Origin: Trichobilharzia regenti
Lineage: Eukaryota > Platyhelminthes > Trematoda > Strigeidida > Schistosomatidae
Direction of reading: 5' to 3'
DNA: 64,000 nucleotides
Assembly: GCA_944472135.2 (NCBI GenBank)
Contig: OX235265.1
Location: 57,671,112 to 57,735,111 of the forward strand
Shown: positions 25,601-34,122 of the stretch, piece by piece
Numbering within the stretch: the first letter of the stretch is position 1
Layout of the letters: each line of letters starts with the position of its first letter
Position numbers and translations under genes: made by a program
Notes under the pieces: model-generated
Database searches by the model: none
What the model was told of the DNA's origin: nothing
What the model saw: only the letters and a program-made list of their open reading frames with translations

Positions 25601-28230
25601 GGTTGTTTAAGTAAATGTGCATTTAGATTTTGGGATTGTTAGGGTTTTCTCTAGTTTGGAACTCCAAAAACCTCACTGGATAAACTCAGTGATTGCATTG
25701 GTTTGAGATGACTCTGTGTTGCGAATTGACAGAGGTTGAAGTTCAGGGGTCATAGGATTCCATCACAGTGGCTGGCCTGTTATTGGATTTCCCTCATGAT
25801 CCGAAGACCTTGGGTACTATTCCTGAGGAAGATTTCAAACTATGATGAAACATTTGCCCAGCGCCCTTGAATAGAATTTTGTTTTTTACGGCTTAGATAG
25901 ACTAATTTACAATGTCGAGCATGAGCGTACTACTTTAAGTTTCTATCTCTTCTCAACTCCTAAAAGTATAAGGCGATTGGAACAGACTAATGTTATAACG
26001 AATAAATAAAAGGTGTGAGAGAGGCGAAAATATTACAACTAAGATTTATGGGAATACTTAATTCAGCAAAAATCCTAAAGGGTAAGTTAACAAATCCGAG
26101 ACAGTGTGATAGATTTTAGACTTGACTAACTATTAACAAGTCACAGACTTCAGTTAAGGTAACTGCACTTACCCAAGTAGCACTTACCAACAAACGGGAA
26201 GTGGATAGATTTATGGCATACTTCAATCTGAAGCTTTCTCTTTTTGATAAGTTGGTGTTGATTGGCTTGAGTATTTCATGTTTCATTAATCTTTACTAAT
26301 ATTAACGACCTTTTTACATGTATTTCTGCCTCCACCTTTACAATACAGATATTATTCGCCACATCATATTTAACGGCCGACATTGAAACGTGATGCGGTA
26401 AATCAGAATGCAGTGTATTGCATCATTGTATCTGGTTCGCGTTCCATCTGACTTGGCTTTTATGAAATCCAATTCACTACACATATCTGTCACTGACTAT
26501 TATGGTCAGTAGACTTGCCTTTCTATACAGTATACAGATATTGTGTATAGGCAGTTCAGTGGTAGAATGCTCACCAGCCATGTATGTGCTCCAAGTTCGG
26601 TTCCTGATTGACACAGTCCCAAAACTCGCCTAGGAAGCAGTAAGGCCAGTTAAGAGGGAAGGTTGTTCGCGAGGCTAACGACTCTACACTATTAAAAAAA
26701 CACTGCCACTACTAAAACTTCCATGCTCAAGTTTGAAGCCCTGTTCTTCAATCAGGATGCAAAGGAATGCTTAAAAACGCAAACTACCGAAAAGAAGTTT
26801 ACTTATCAGTGCATCATTTGAAGTTACTGTAATTGTTAATGTCACACTGAAAAGATAGACACGTTATGGTAACTCACTTGTTCATAAGAGTAAATCGATA
26901 AAAAACCATAAGTGTTACTTAAGAAATCGGATTTGTATGATTTTTAGGTTACTTCGGAGTTAATTTTTTCACAAAACTAAATTAGATGGAATACCAATCA
27001 AAGCCAAATGAGTGATAGACAACTGTAGTGTTGTGCACCGCCGATGGGTGGTAAACTTGGACAACACGACTTCTTCCAAGTCACTACTGCTTGACAGTAG
27101 TAGTTGTCGACCTTTTATCGAGTGAGATGTTTTCAGTGAACAAACTATTATTATACAGTTTACAGTGAGACTATATCTGGAGTAGATTTGGGTTGGCAAA
27201 CTACTAATGATGTAATTTGTCGGACTAGTTAATCGAGGGAAATGGAAAAGGCAGAGTAGTTTAAGTGCTTAGAACCAATCTGGTTATTGGCCTCGGCTCC
27301 AAACAAGCAAAACGACTGTCGGATGTTAAGATCGCCTCGATGGAGGAAGCACTCTTAACTATGACACACAACTAGCATCGAAGTCTACAAATTGATTGTC
27401 ATCTCCATCCTGTTAACTGTGACTCGCCAAATATTCTCTTGTGTACACTCATCACTTAGATCTAACTGCATATGTTTGTTATTCTGTTCTCCATTTTCTT
27501 CGTGTAAACATGAGTTAAATTAAAAATATTTTATTTGACACGTTACTAGTGTTCAGTATGCGCTTACATCTTTGTTTGAAGAACAATTATCTCGTGCTAC
27601 TGGGTGTTGTACTTGTTTGATGCTTTTATATTTCAGAAACGGAAAAAGTTCAGTAACAAGTCTCCCGTGCTTTAATTTTAATAAATTAACTCACACTTTG
27701 TGTGGTTAACACTAGTTGTATCGATAAGAGAAACCATACGTTGGTCATCTTAAGTAAACCAAGGTCTATAATGCATTGCATGAGGTAGCTTTAGGACAGT
27801 GAAATATTAACGAAGATGCAAGTCACAGGGTGATTGAATATCGATAGAGTTTCAGTTCGAATCCGGTTGTGACACTGACTTCCGTCACAATTTCAATCAA
27901 TATTCTGCTATAACTGTAAGAAGATTGTGTCAGTATAATAAGCCTTGAGCACTGCATAAATTCCAGTATCTCACTATCCGATGTCAGTTTTATAAAGAAA
28001 TAAATCCATATTGAAATATGGATTGTGTTAAGTAATCCCATGTGTGTTTTTTCTGTCACTATTGTTTCCAGGGTTTCGACTGCTGCAGTGATTATGCGGT
28101 GTCTTTTCATTATATAACACCAGGAGAAATGTATCTCTTTGAATATATGCTCTACCATCTACATCCATATGGTATACATCGAGATTTTATGGATTTAATG
28201 AACTACTTACAGAAGAAAAGTATTTCTTAG
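2285..28230 (+). CDS. C1GALT1: Core-1 beta-1,3-galactosyltransferase (C1GALT1/T-synthase-like), five exons, 5' partial
   Basis: The product adds galactose in beta-1,3 linkage to GalNAc-O-Ser/Thr (core 1, T antigen) in the Golgi lumen, as a type II membrane enzyme of family GT31. The exons join as 2285-2458, 12783-12982, 20610-20751, 24589-24746 and 28072-28230, with GT-AG boundaries and phases 1, 0, 1, 0, giving about 277 residues to a TAG stop. Visible landmarks in order are [27 protein letters not shown] (the metal-binding DxD-type motif), [28 protein letters not shown], and [11 protein letters not shown] near the C-terminus. All are recognised T-synthase landmarks in the expected order. 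The human enzyme is about 363 aa, so the missing part is the cytoplasmic tail, anchor and stem. Introns carry many mobile-element remnants but no exon is interrupted. Identity as a C1GALT1 relative is strong; which paralogue it is cannot be said. Confidence 0.93.
3066..3240 (+). mobile_element. Sm-alpha-like retroposon with inactivated hammerhead ribozyme
   Basis: Positions about 3140-3195 can be read as a type I hammerhead. Stem I is gtactg paired with cagtac, stem II is the gtcc/ggac hairpin with loop caagcta, then comes GAA, a 3 bp stem III (aaa/ttt) and the cleavage-site C before cagtac. The core reads ctgcagag where an active ribozyme has ctgatgag, so two invariant core bases are changed and self-cleavage should be lost. 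The 3' part (ctctaactgatg and gatgaaatc near 3210-3236) recurs in reverse at about 13319-13350. Confidence 0.6.
3369..3545 (-). repeat. tRNA-derived SINE, RTE-type tail, diverged
   Basis: Read on the minus strand, the copy starts with a damaged tRNA-like head (B-box-like ggggtttaattcc) and ends in ttgaagccctgtgttccact, the tail shared by the 18911, 25092 and 39825 copies. It is an old copy with many changes. Confidence 0.55.
4883..5080 (+). repeat. tRNA-derived SINE, CR1-type tail
   Basis: The head begins gcgtcgg, has an A-box-like ggcacagtgg and a B box ggttcgatccc, and closes with ccgacgc, which can pair with the first seven bases like a tRNA acceptor stem. After a body containing atgctgaaaattccat comes an A-rich (aaat)n tail to 5080. 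The last ~50 bases resemble the 3' end of the CR1-like LINE at 32155-34122. Confidence 0.8.
7597..7638. repeat. (AT)21 microsatellite
   Basis: This is an uninterrupted 42-base AT dinucleotide run inside intron 1. Shorter AT runs lie at 1722-1742, 10244-10258 and 11101-11120. Confidence 0.95.
8256..9195. mobile_element. Long-inverted-repeat element (foldback/MITE-like)
   Basis: The left arm (about 8256-8472) is the inverted copy of the right arm (about 8946-9195), including matching words such as gtcttcagcacaa against ttgtgctgaagac and ttcacttggaatttgaaatt against aatttcaaattccaagtgaa. The right arm has about 30 extra bases near 9040-9075. The ~470-base centre shows no reading frame. No clear target duplication was seen. 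It could be a non-autonomous DNA transposon or a recombined repeat pair. Confidence 0.7.
9805..10059 (-). CDS. Unassigned open frame inside intron 1, antisense to the host gene
   Basis: An open stretch of 84 codons runs on the minus strand to a TAG stop and has protein-like composition (for example [18 protein letters not shown] and [12 protein letters not shown]). There is no ATG at its head: the first usable codon is GTG, and a stop lies about seven codons upstream, so it would have to be a terminal exon or a fragment of a retrocopy. Possible acceptor AGs occur just upstream. I do not recognise the protein. It may be chance. Confidence 0.2.
   Translation of the reverse strand: MDLNFLRIDTFTHKRREIRDKPQVTIKSETPAVCFSLDGRVTLAKPDELDKLITGLEKGKVQILEEKDIGCISFHGFSSIAYRL
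11143..11212 (+). repeat. tRNA-like sequence with A- and B-box-like motifs
   Basis: The stretch contains tagctcatttggtagggc (A-box-like) and ggatttcgaatcct (B-box-like), but the acceptor and anticodon stems do not form properly. It is best read as a tRNA-derived retroposon head or pseudogene rather than a working tRNA. Confidence 0.35.
11480..11560 (-). mobile_element. Decayed Sm-alpha hammerhead remnant
   Basis: On the minus strand the bases read ...gtacactaatgaagagtccc followed by aacttagg and a run of A, which parallels the hammerhead order stem I, ctgatgag, gtcc loop gga, gaaa. The core is damaged by an insertion and substitutions. Only the ribozyme part is recognisable. Confidence 0.4.
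12130..12310 (+). mobile_element. Decayed Sm-alpha retroposon with hammerhead remnant
   Basis: A tRNA-like B-box region (caggtcccgggttctattt) is followed by a ribozyme-like segment: stem I actgg...ccagt, a loop acaaactaggac close to the usual caaataggac, then aaaaca and ggtc before the stem I return. The core reads tcaagaatc instead of ctgatgagt, so it should be inactive. Confidence 0.45.
12783..12982 (+). CDS. C1GALT1: C1GALT1-like exon with the DDD metal-binding motif
   Basis: The acceptor is gttcag at 12782 and the donor aag|gttagc at 12982/12983; the exon enters in phase 1 and leaves in phase 0. It encodes [15 protein letters not shown], an amphipathic stretch, [15 protein letters not shown] and ending at GRRFK. 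A second AG six bases later (12787-12788) is also in phase and would drop two residues. The first acceptor gives the same spacing to KEGRD as the human protein and is preferred. Confidence 0.93.
13100..13310 (-). mobile_element. RTE (SR2-like) LINE 3' fragment, old
   Basis: Words such as ggttccactc and gcatatttgctgggc, with ggttctt following, line up in order with 60650-60760 in the RTE LINE at the right end of the window. The copy is diverged and carries no open frame. Confidence 0.45.
13319..13460 (-). mobile_element. Reverse Sm-alpha-like fragment
   Basis: Read on the minus strand, it contains gcactaatgaagagcc (compare the 11480-11560 remnant) followed by the 3' portion ctctaactgatgtctgttc and gatgaaatc, which matches 3210-3236. 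The ribozyme core is not intact. Confidence 0.4.
14150..16135 (+). mobile_element. Penelope-like element copy 1 (RT plus GIY-YIG), decayed
   Basis: Translated pieces in several frames follow the PLE order: [12 protein letters not shown] near 14350, [17 protein letters not shown] and [16 protein letters not shown] at 14964-15130, [15 protein letters not shown] near 15165-15210, [10 protein letters not shown] (RT active-site region) near 15270, [11 protein letters not shown] near 15380, then [14 protein letters not shown] (GIY-YIG endonuclease; the last G of the motif is lost) near 15850, and [10 protein letters not shown] before a stop at 16133. Frameshifts and stops break it throughout, so it is not functional. 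PLEs are known from schistosomes. The 5' boundary is uncertain and may lie near 13970. Confidence 0.85.
17780..17880 (-). mobile_element. RTE (SR2-like) LINE fragment
   Basis: The words ccgtatagac, gacttgacatt, gaattttgtt, tgatgctgagtg and gaagattt run in the same order as 60900-60990 in the RTE LINE. The matching coding part is the RT C-terminal region (DANVKSVLLYG in the longer copy). A short repeat around 17716-17760 recurs at 18022-18065. Confidence 0.6.
17880..18000 (-). repeat. Repeat shared with the region downstream of PLE copy 2
   Basis: This stretch is an inverted copy of 24310-24425, with matching words such as tgataaatcacac, gtacagtaataataactgatg and catatcaac. As 24310-24425 lies just beyond the coding part of PLE copy 2, the repeat may be the PLE 3' end. 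Confidence 0.55.
18595..18685 (+). repeat. SINE 3' fragment, RTE-type tail
   Basis: Only the body and tail remain (gaaacttcaaaatgtaaagc, then gttccacttggaac). The tRNA-like head is missing. Confidence 0.5.
18911..19134 (-). repeat. tRNA-derived SINE, RTE-type tail
   Basis: On the minus strand the head starts gcgtcggtggcacagcgctt and has a B box ggttcgacccc. The body contains ggtaaagaggaaaggttggg and the tail ttcaagcctctagcttggag, then gttccactgggaacgtgaa. It is nearly full length and close to the copies at 25092 and 39825. Confidence 0.8.
20610..20751 (+). CDS. C1GALT1: C1GALT1-like exon with the GYMSGG motif
   Basis: The acceptor is cactag at 20609 and the donor g|gtaagt at 20751/20752, entering in phase 0 and leaving in phase 1. 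It encodes [17 protein letters not shown], an NTT N-glycosylation sequon, a cysteine, and SFAEDVKL. The acidic ED pair is a conserved feature of GT31 galactosyltransferases. Confidence 0.93.
21185..21403. mobile_element. Foldback/MITE-like element, 86 bp arms
   Basis: Bases 21185-21270 and 21318-21403 are near-perfect inverted copies (86 bases each, only a few mismatches) around a 47-base spacer. Shared words include gcgaaacgtcagtaaaaac and aatatcgttttg. The whole piece would form a long hairpin if transcribed. No reading frame and no clear target duplication were seen. Confidence 0.85.
22081..22180 (+). repeat. tRNA-derived SINE, internally deleted, CR1-type tail
   Basis: An intact head (gcgtcggtggcatagtggtt, B box ggttcaatccc) jumps straight to the terminal atcaagctgtaatc and an (aaat)n tail. 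About 95 bases of the body present at 4883-5080 are missing. Confidence 0.75.
22330..22640 (-). mobile_element. RTE (SR2-like) LINE fragment, old
   Basis: Words such as tcttctgcatattt, tggttct and atcttcaatat follow the order seen at 60720-60830 in the RTE LINE. Divergence is high and no reading frame remains. Confidence 0.4.
22855..24430 (+). mobile_element. Penelope-like element copy 2 (RT core, GIY-YIG, 3' region), decayed
   Basis: An open frame at 22855-23316 carries the RT active site [13 protein letters not shown], then [10 protein letters not shown] and LHVSVY. Beyond the stop, other frames continue with [15 protein letters not shown] and [18 protein letters not shown] near 23730-23850, the GIY-YIG endonuclease, followed by [17 protein letters not shown]. 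The N-terminal RT is missing. Bases 24310-24425, shared with 17880-18000, may be the element's 3' end. Confidence 0.8.
24589..24746 (+). CDS. C1GALT1: C1GALT1-like exon
   Basis: The acceptor is acttaag at 24588 and the donor aca|gtaagt at 24746/24747, entering in phase 1 and leaving in phase 0. It encodes [27 protein letters not shown], then [13 protein letters not shown]. The FHPF and KYNYH patches correspond to ETFHPF and YWNYNY in the human enzyme. Confidence 0.93.
25092..25320 (+). repeat. tRNA-derived SINE, RTE-type tail
   Basis: The head starts gcgtcggtggcacagcgatt with a B box ggttcgatcccc, the body has ggtaaagaggaaaggttggg, and the tail ends gaggccctatgttctactgg, then gaacgtgaaggaaac and a short A run. 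It is full length. Confidence 0.85.
26545..26766 (+). repeat. Diverged tRNA-derived SINE, RTE-type tail
   Basis: The head is changed (ggcagttcagtggtagaatg, B-box-like agttcggttcc) but the body and tail order is kept: aagagggaaggttg, cactgccactac, aaacttcc, then aagtttgaagccctgttctt. This is an older copy or a sister subfamily. Confidence 0.6.
28072..28230 (+). CDS. C1GALT1: C1GALT1-like terminal exon
   Basis: The acceptor tttccag ends at 28071 and the exon enters in phase 0. It encodes [20 protein letters not shown], then [19 protein letters not shown] and ends KKSIS with a TAG at 28228-28230. [11 protein letters not shown] is the most diagnostic T-synthase patch (human CCSDLAVSFHY). The protein stops much earlier after this motif than the human one. 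Confidence 0.95.
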   Translation, partial: GFDCCSDYAVSFHYITPGEMYLFEYMLYHLHPYGIHRDFMDLMNYLQKKSIS

Positions 28231-28830
28231 CGTATACAATATGTATAAATAGACAACTAGCCTTCTTCTTTACCTGAGCTACATTTGTGTTACTTTACTG
28301 TTTAATATATTTCAATTTTATCACAGTACATATCATCAAATGAATTTAAATCACGTTCATGATCAGGGAATTTCTAAGCTGATCAAGGCCATGACAGGGC
28401 ATGTTAAGTAGATTTCGGCCTAATATTTATTTGTTTTATTTTTCAAATTGTAACAAACTGTGTATGTACTACCTTCTATTTTTTTTACCTATTTTTTTCT
28501 TATTGGTTCATTTTATGATATTGAGAAATATTGTGTACAGACTACACTGTCCCTGTGTACGTGTGTGTTTTATGTGAGGTGATTAGGGCCCAATTTCTAT
28601 AAGGCATTAATGTAATGTCTCAGTAATGTATATTGGCCAATCTGACTTGTTTCTACGTGTTTTAATAGTAATTGTATTTGTACACACTGAATAAATTCAA
28701 TGCCCTTTCCTATCTGTTGTACAAAATAAAACAGACGTATCTGTGTTTATGTACAATTTATGGTGTGTATGTACATAATATAGATAATGTATAATTAAAG
28801 ATGTTTTTTATGATGGTGTAAATGTTTTTA
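28231..28830 (+). other. C1GALT1: Probable 3' UTR of the C1GALT1-like gene
   Basis: AT-rich sequence without coding features follows the stop. AATAAA hexamers at 28690-28695 and 28725-28730 are the likely polyadenylation signals. The exact cleavage site cannot be read. Confidence 0.5.
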
Positions 28831-29059
28831 CTTAGTTCTTGACGTCAACATCCTATTTAACTCATTTAGAAATAATTTGTGTATATAAGCTACTTAAATT
28901 GTTTCAGCAGTATACTGTCTAAACTGAAATGCGGCGCATAACCTTATGACAATGGGATTTTTGAATGAAACATAAATAACGCTTTTTGCCGAGTAAGACG
29001 GCCTCATCCTTTACTTCATTGCCTTCTCGTCAGCTAGTTACTGCTTAAAGTTCATGTAG

Positions 29060-29867
29060 AAAGAGAACAAAGATGTATCGCACTATCAATGAGACAACTT
29101 CTTACTGTCAATATGTTGATGAGACCATTATACAGTATGTGACAGTGAAAGTCGTGCATCCTAACCACCGGAACTATTATTTGACGCACATGAAGACACT
29201 GGCTTCACAATGGCAAATGAAAGTAACGGGAGGTTTCATTTTCTTGACGTCGTCATGCAACGCTTGAGAGATGGTGGTGTTCGGAAATCTATTCAGTGAA
29301 TGTCACATTGGAGTGGACAATACCTGAAATTCAATAGTTTTTGTCCAATTTACAATAAACCAGCCTTGGTCCTGACTCTGTTTTACAGAGCCAAAGCATA
29401 GTGCTTTACTAAGAAATTGGAGAAATAATTCCTGGTTTCTGAGGTGTTAAAAAATAACGGTTACCTTCCGAGATTTATTAACAAACATGGAAGATGTGAT
29501 TTGAATGCAAAACAGATCGCAGTGAAAAAGAAGCCTATTCTCATAGTTCGATCTTAAAGGTGATAGTATTGCAGGATTAGTCAACAGAAGATTGAATACT
29601 TCACTAGCCAGAACCTGTGCTATAGCCGGATTGGTTCCCGTTTATTGAACAAAAAGCTCTTTGGTGTAATCACAGGCCAACAGATGCCCTTCTTACTTTA
29701 GCTGTAATTGCGCGTCCAAATTTACATGTATTTGCAGTTGCACTTACATAGGGAAAAAAGAGAGAATGACATAGCTTTGATTACCTGGGAATATACCAAA
29801 AAGCCTTCGCTTTCAACAGTGCTACTAATAGGCACTTCTTTGATATGAGTCATAAAGTGAACACCCT
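29060..29867 (+). mobile_element. Penelope-like element copy 3, left part
   Basis: A decayed frame carries CQYVDETIIQY (the RT active-site region), YYLTHMKTLAS, HFLDVV, then in other frames SGQYLKFNSFCPI, LKNNGYLPRFINKHGR and a GIY-YIG-like CICSCTYIGKK near 29720-29755. The element is cut at about 29868 by the LINE that follows and resumes at 31399. Confidence 0.75.
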
Positions 29868-31398
29868 GAAATCCTTTAACATAACATAACAATTTCGCTT
29901 TTATTCCAGAAAAAGTACTTGTGGTACAGTGTGAGATTTTTAGCACATATCTACAATATTGCATCTAATTTCATCGTACATTTAAAAGGAGTATTACAAA
30001 AAAAAATAAATATAAAAAACACAACAAAAAACCAAAAAAGAAATACAGAAATAACAAAAAAAAGCAAATAGAAATACCAAGTAGAAAGGAAGATAAACAC
30101 CAATAATGAAAAATATTTCAGTATTGGGTAGTGGAAGCTATGAAGCTATGTGTATGCGTGGTGAACAGTAACAGTTATAATCATACAAGAAGTTATGAGA
30201 TGTTCTTAAGAACGTTTATAGCCAAGATGATCAGTTAATTTGATTGAACTACACTAAACAATCATAAAATAAACATTTCAGAGTTTTTTATTTTTATTGT
30301 CAGCACTAATGCAGTGTTTATTGTGGTAGTGTGAGTAATATAAAATTTTTAAGATGGTGATAGTGGCGTTCACAAACAAGATTGTCAGTTAGATAGTGCC
30401 GAACAAAGAACAACCACAAAACTAATATTACATGATGGACAGGACAATTTTGTAATACTCATTGTGATAATATAGTCGGACCCAGTAGATATACAGAAGA
30501 AGGAATAGAGTAAAGGATAAAAAAGTAAGCCAGTGATAATAATTTTAGGTAGCTAAGTATGTTTAAGAAGGTTGTTCAGAGTACAAATAAGAGAGTATAA
30601 GGGGGAAATAACAAGGGCTAAAATTATGTTATTAACAACAAAGCAAGTCATAGGTTTCGCGTTTAGCATTGTCTCTGTCACTTAGAATACGGACCAAATT
30701 TGGTATCATTGAGTTTCTATACTTGGTTGTACGAGCATATATTATTTTGTACTGATTTCTGGTTCTACCTGATGGGATGCAAGGAGAGAGTTGGGAATAG
30801 AGGGGGTGTTGGGGGTCAGAGAGTATGGTTTTAGTCCATTTCTCACATGTATTCAGATGCTTATCCACTAATGTAGTGACGAGCTGACTGAGTTTTACAC
30901 CACTAGTCCTACTAACTACTTTCAACATCCTTCTCAGGATGGTATAGTCCTTTTTCAGTAACCCAGGAAAGACTAATGGGGAGCAGTAAAGTAGAATAGG
31001 TAGGATACGAGAGTTGACAAATTGTGAAAGCAGAAGTTGAGGGACTCCAGTTAGTCTGAGTTTCTTAATGTAGTAGGTTAGACGAAACACTTTCTTGGAA
31101 ATCATTTGGATATGAGATGACCAAGTTAGGTCGGAAGATAGAACTAATCCGAGGTATTTTGCATTAGACTTTGTTTCAATTATAGTCCCCTCAATTCTAC
31201 AGACATCATGAGTGCTTACTAGTGTTTGTAGATCTCGTTTATGCCTAAAGGAGAAGTCGACAGTCTGGCATTTTGAGGGATTCAGCGTTAGGCCATTTAG
31301 TTGAGACCACTGACTGATGTCAGACAGGAAGCTATTTAATTTGAAGCAGTCTGACTGAGACTTAACGGAAAGCGAAACAGTCAGGTCATCTGCATATT
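29868..31398 (-). mobile_element. CR1-like LINE, 5'-truncated copy inserted in a PLE
   Basis: The minus strand has one open stretch from about 31398 to a stop at 30632. It begins within the RT active-site motif (Y-A-D-D then LTVSLSVKSQS) and continues with SSDLTWSSHIQMISKKVFRL, ILPILLYCSPLVFPGLLKKD and SRTSGV. It is clearly related to the copy at 32155-34122. The 3' UTR is A/T-rich and ends near ttttattccagaaaaagta with an ataac repeat (29868-29884). The RT fingers, the endonuclease and ORF1 are absent, as expected of 5' truncation. Confidence 0.85.
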
Positions 31399-31512
31399 AA
31401 AATCATCAATAGGTTATTCAGTTCATTGCTTCTCAGCGACTGCTATCAAATATCTAAAACCTGATTTATATGTTCAGAAAGAAAGAGTTATCAGTCTTTC
31501 CTTGTCCTGGTA
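31399..31512 (+). mobile_element. Penelope-like element copy 3, right part
   Basis: The frame LKIINRLF...ATAIKYLKPDLYVQKERV ending SW and a stop parallels FKIISIEI...[15 protein letters not shown] at the end of PLE copy 1. It starts directly at the LINE boundary, so the two PLE parts were once joined. Confidence 0.75.
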
Positions 31513-32150
31513 ACTCAATGTCTTCACTCTTCATTTGGTTTCATTACGCAGTCTTTATCTTCAACCTCTTCTCCTTTCATTATGATGCAATTTTTCCTGT
31601 CTTTTTTTCCGTGGATTCAGTTAGACTCGTCATATTAGTACTCAACGTGTTAGTTACGCGTCATCCAATCCACATCCTGTCTTAATTACGCAACTCTTAT
31701 TCCATTATATCCAAACATTTACTATTGTCCTTTGATTTTGTTTTCTTTACACTTTAACCATCTGTGTATGAGTAGAATTACTGAGCACTGTTGGAGTCGC
31801 CTGCTAACTGACATCATGTCACCTTCACAGGCACGTCAAAATTGCTCTGTACATAAACTTAATTGGTGTTGTTTTGGGCTGTTAGCAACCGATGAGAAAC
31901 TCACGAAACAAACGACGTCACCTCTTACTCACCACAGACTGTTGTTTTTCTATTTTATTCTAATTAATAAGAGGGAATAAATGTACAAAATAAGATTTTT
32001 ATAATCTAGTCGTCACGAGGTGCAGTAACTGATAGCCTTTGTTCCTTTCTGTTTGATTCAAACTCACTTTTCGTCATGTAATATATTTTTTCTTCAGATC
32101 GAAATTCGATTCTCATCACTTCCAACACACAAGCTTTGTAAAGCATAACA
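31513..32150. other. No gene recognised
   Basis: The short open frames here show no family features or splice pattern. The sequence separates two CR1-like LINE copies. Confidence 0.4.
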
Positions 32151-32154
32151 CTTA

Positions 32155-34122
32155 ATAATAATAATAATAATAATAATTTACTTTATTCCAAAAACAGTAC
32201 TTGTGATACAGAATGGAATTTTCAGCATTAATCACAATATTGCATCTAATTTCCTCAAATTATAAATAAAATTAATCACACAGAAAATTTTCCACATTTA
32301 CAATAGAGGTAGTGTCAAAAACATGCAGCATATAAAATGGAAATAGCAATAATAATGATAACAGCTAGGGTAATAATAATAAGAATACAAGTGAAAATTG
32401 CCGTTGGCTTGTGCCACACAGTATTGTCAATGTGGTATAGAAATCCTAACATGTTTAAAAATATTGAATATAATGTTCTTTCTACATGATATGGTGAAGG
32501 AAAAAACATAGATTACAGCCGTCATGGAGATAAGTTGGTGTTTGCAATTATGAGAGTAAAACAGAGAATTAACAGGACCATAAATATAATAGAAGTAATA
32601 AAAGTAAAACTTGAAGGTATGTAAGGATGGATGGAGGAAATTGTTTATTTACTAGATGAAAGAAGGTTAGTTAATTCTTGCCTGACACTATTTTCATCAC
32701 ATAAAATACATGCCAAGTATGGTATCATAGACTTCTTATACTTAGACGTGCGAGCATACAGTTTTCTGAAGTTACTCCTTGTTCTACCTGAGGAGATGCA
32801 AGGTGAAAGCTGAGGGTAAAGCGGATGCTCCAAGTCAGACAAAATCCCTTTAGCAAATTTATTGCACGAAGTCAAATGCCTATCGACAACGACGTTAACT
32901 ATGTGGTCCACTGGGACACCACTCACTCTACTGACAGTCTTCAGTATTCTACGAATTGTGACATAGTCCTTTTTAAGCAAACCAGGAAAGAATAAGGGTG
33001 AACAATAAAGAAGAATAGGTAGGATGCAAGAGTTTACGAACTGTAGGATGAGGGGTTGAGTTATACCCGAGTGTCTTAACTTCTTAATGTAAAATGTCAA
33101 GCGGAATATTTTACTGGAGATTGCTAAGACATGGGAAGACCAGGAGAGATCAGAAGAGAGAATGAGTCCAAGATACTTAATTTCTGATTTGATTCCTATA
33201 TCATTGTCGTCAATTTTACAAGTGCCATGAGAATCGATGACTTCTTTTAACTGTCGTTTACATCTTAAGCTGAAATCAACAGTTTGACACTTAGAAGGAT
33301 TCAGTTTAAGACCGTTAGACTCAGACCATTTGCTGACTTCCGATAGAAAGCTATTTATTTTAGTACAATCTAGCTGGGAGTTAACAGCCATTGAAACCGT
33401 TAAATCATCAGCATACTTCACAAAGTTTATTTCATCAGAGTGAGGCAAGTCGTGCAAGAAGAAAGAAAAAAGAAAAGGAGAAAGAACAGCACCTTGAGGG
33501 ACACCAGCTTCAGTAGGCAATGAAGTGGAAGACTTCCCTTTATATACGGTGTACTGCTTTCTATCTGAGAAATAGGAATGCAACCAGTTAACAGCCCAAC
33601 ATTCTGTTTGACTAGCAGCAAGTTTATTTAATAAGATGTCCCTAGGGACCGAGTCGAAAGCAGATGTATAGTCTAGGAAGGCAACACGAACAAATTTAGC
33701 CCCCTTGTCTAGACTGGAAGCAATGTTATGATATAAGACGGCAGCTGCATCTAAAGTGCTTCTACTGTGCTTATAGGCAAATTGTTTAGGGTCATTAAAG
33801 GATTTAAGCGAAGGTTCAAGACTAAGTAAAAGTAATTTCTCCATAGTTTTCAAAAACGGAGACGTAATAGCAATGGGTCTAAATTTGACACATGCTCCAG
33901 TAGAAGATTTAGGTATGGGTACAACTTTAATGTCCTTCCAAACGGCAGGCACAATATTATCGGAAAAAGATTTGTTAAATAGATCAGTAAGAGGGTGACA
34001 CAGAATATCAGAACATTTTTTAAAAATAATACTAGGTACATAATCGGGACCTAAGCTCTGGGAAGGGTTTAGAGACTTGAGGCACTTTTGAACATCATTT
34101 GTGTTAGTGAGAACATACTTTA
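32155..34122 (-). mobile_element. CR1-like LINE, 5'-truncated, RT frame open
   Basis: The frame runs open from about 34119 to a stop at 32645 (a GTG at 33952 heads 435 codons). It carries SLGPDYVPSI, WKDIKVVPIPK, FRPIAITSP, FLDYTSAFDSVPRDIL (RT motif A), GVPQGAVLSPFLFSFF (motif B), FVKYADDLTVSM (active site, about residue 178 of the 435) and SSDLSWSSHVLAIS. The 3' UTR is AT-rich and ends in an (AAT)n tract at 32154-32177. There is no endonuclease or ORF1 part. The frame is uninterrupted, but the copy cannot move by itself without its 5' half. Confidence 0.9.

Larger units (their letters stand above)
24747..28071 (+). other. Intron 4 (3.3 kb), mobile-element remnants
   Basis: The intron holds two SINE copies (25092-25320; a diverged one at about 26545-26766) and a possible very decayed hammerhead-like stretch near 25820-25865. 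The rest is unrecognised; bases near 27180-27240 loosely resemble repeats near 7655 and 16890. Confidence 0.55.

Noticed and set aside
25820..25865. Fifth hammerhead remnant
   Set aside because: Only a loose order of core-like words; too degraded to separate from chance.
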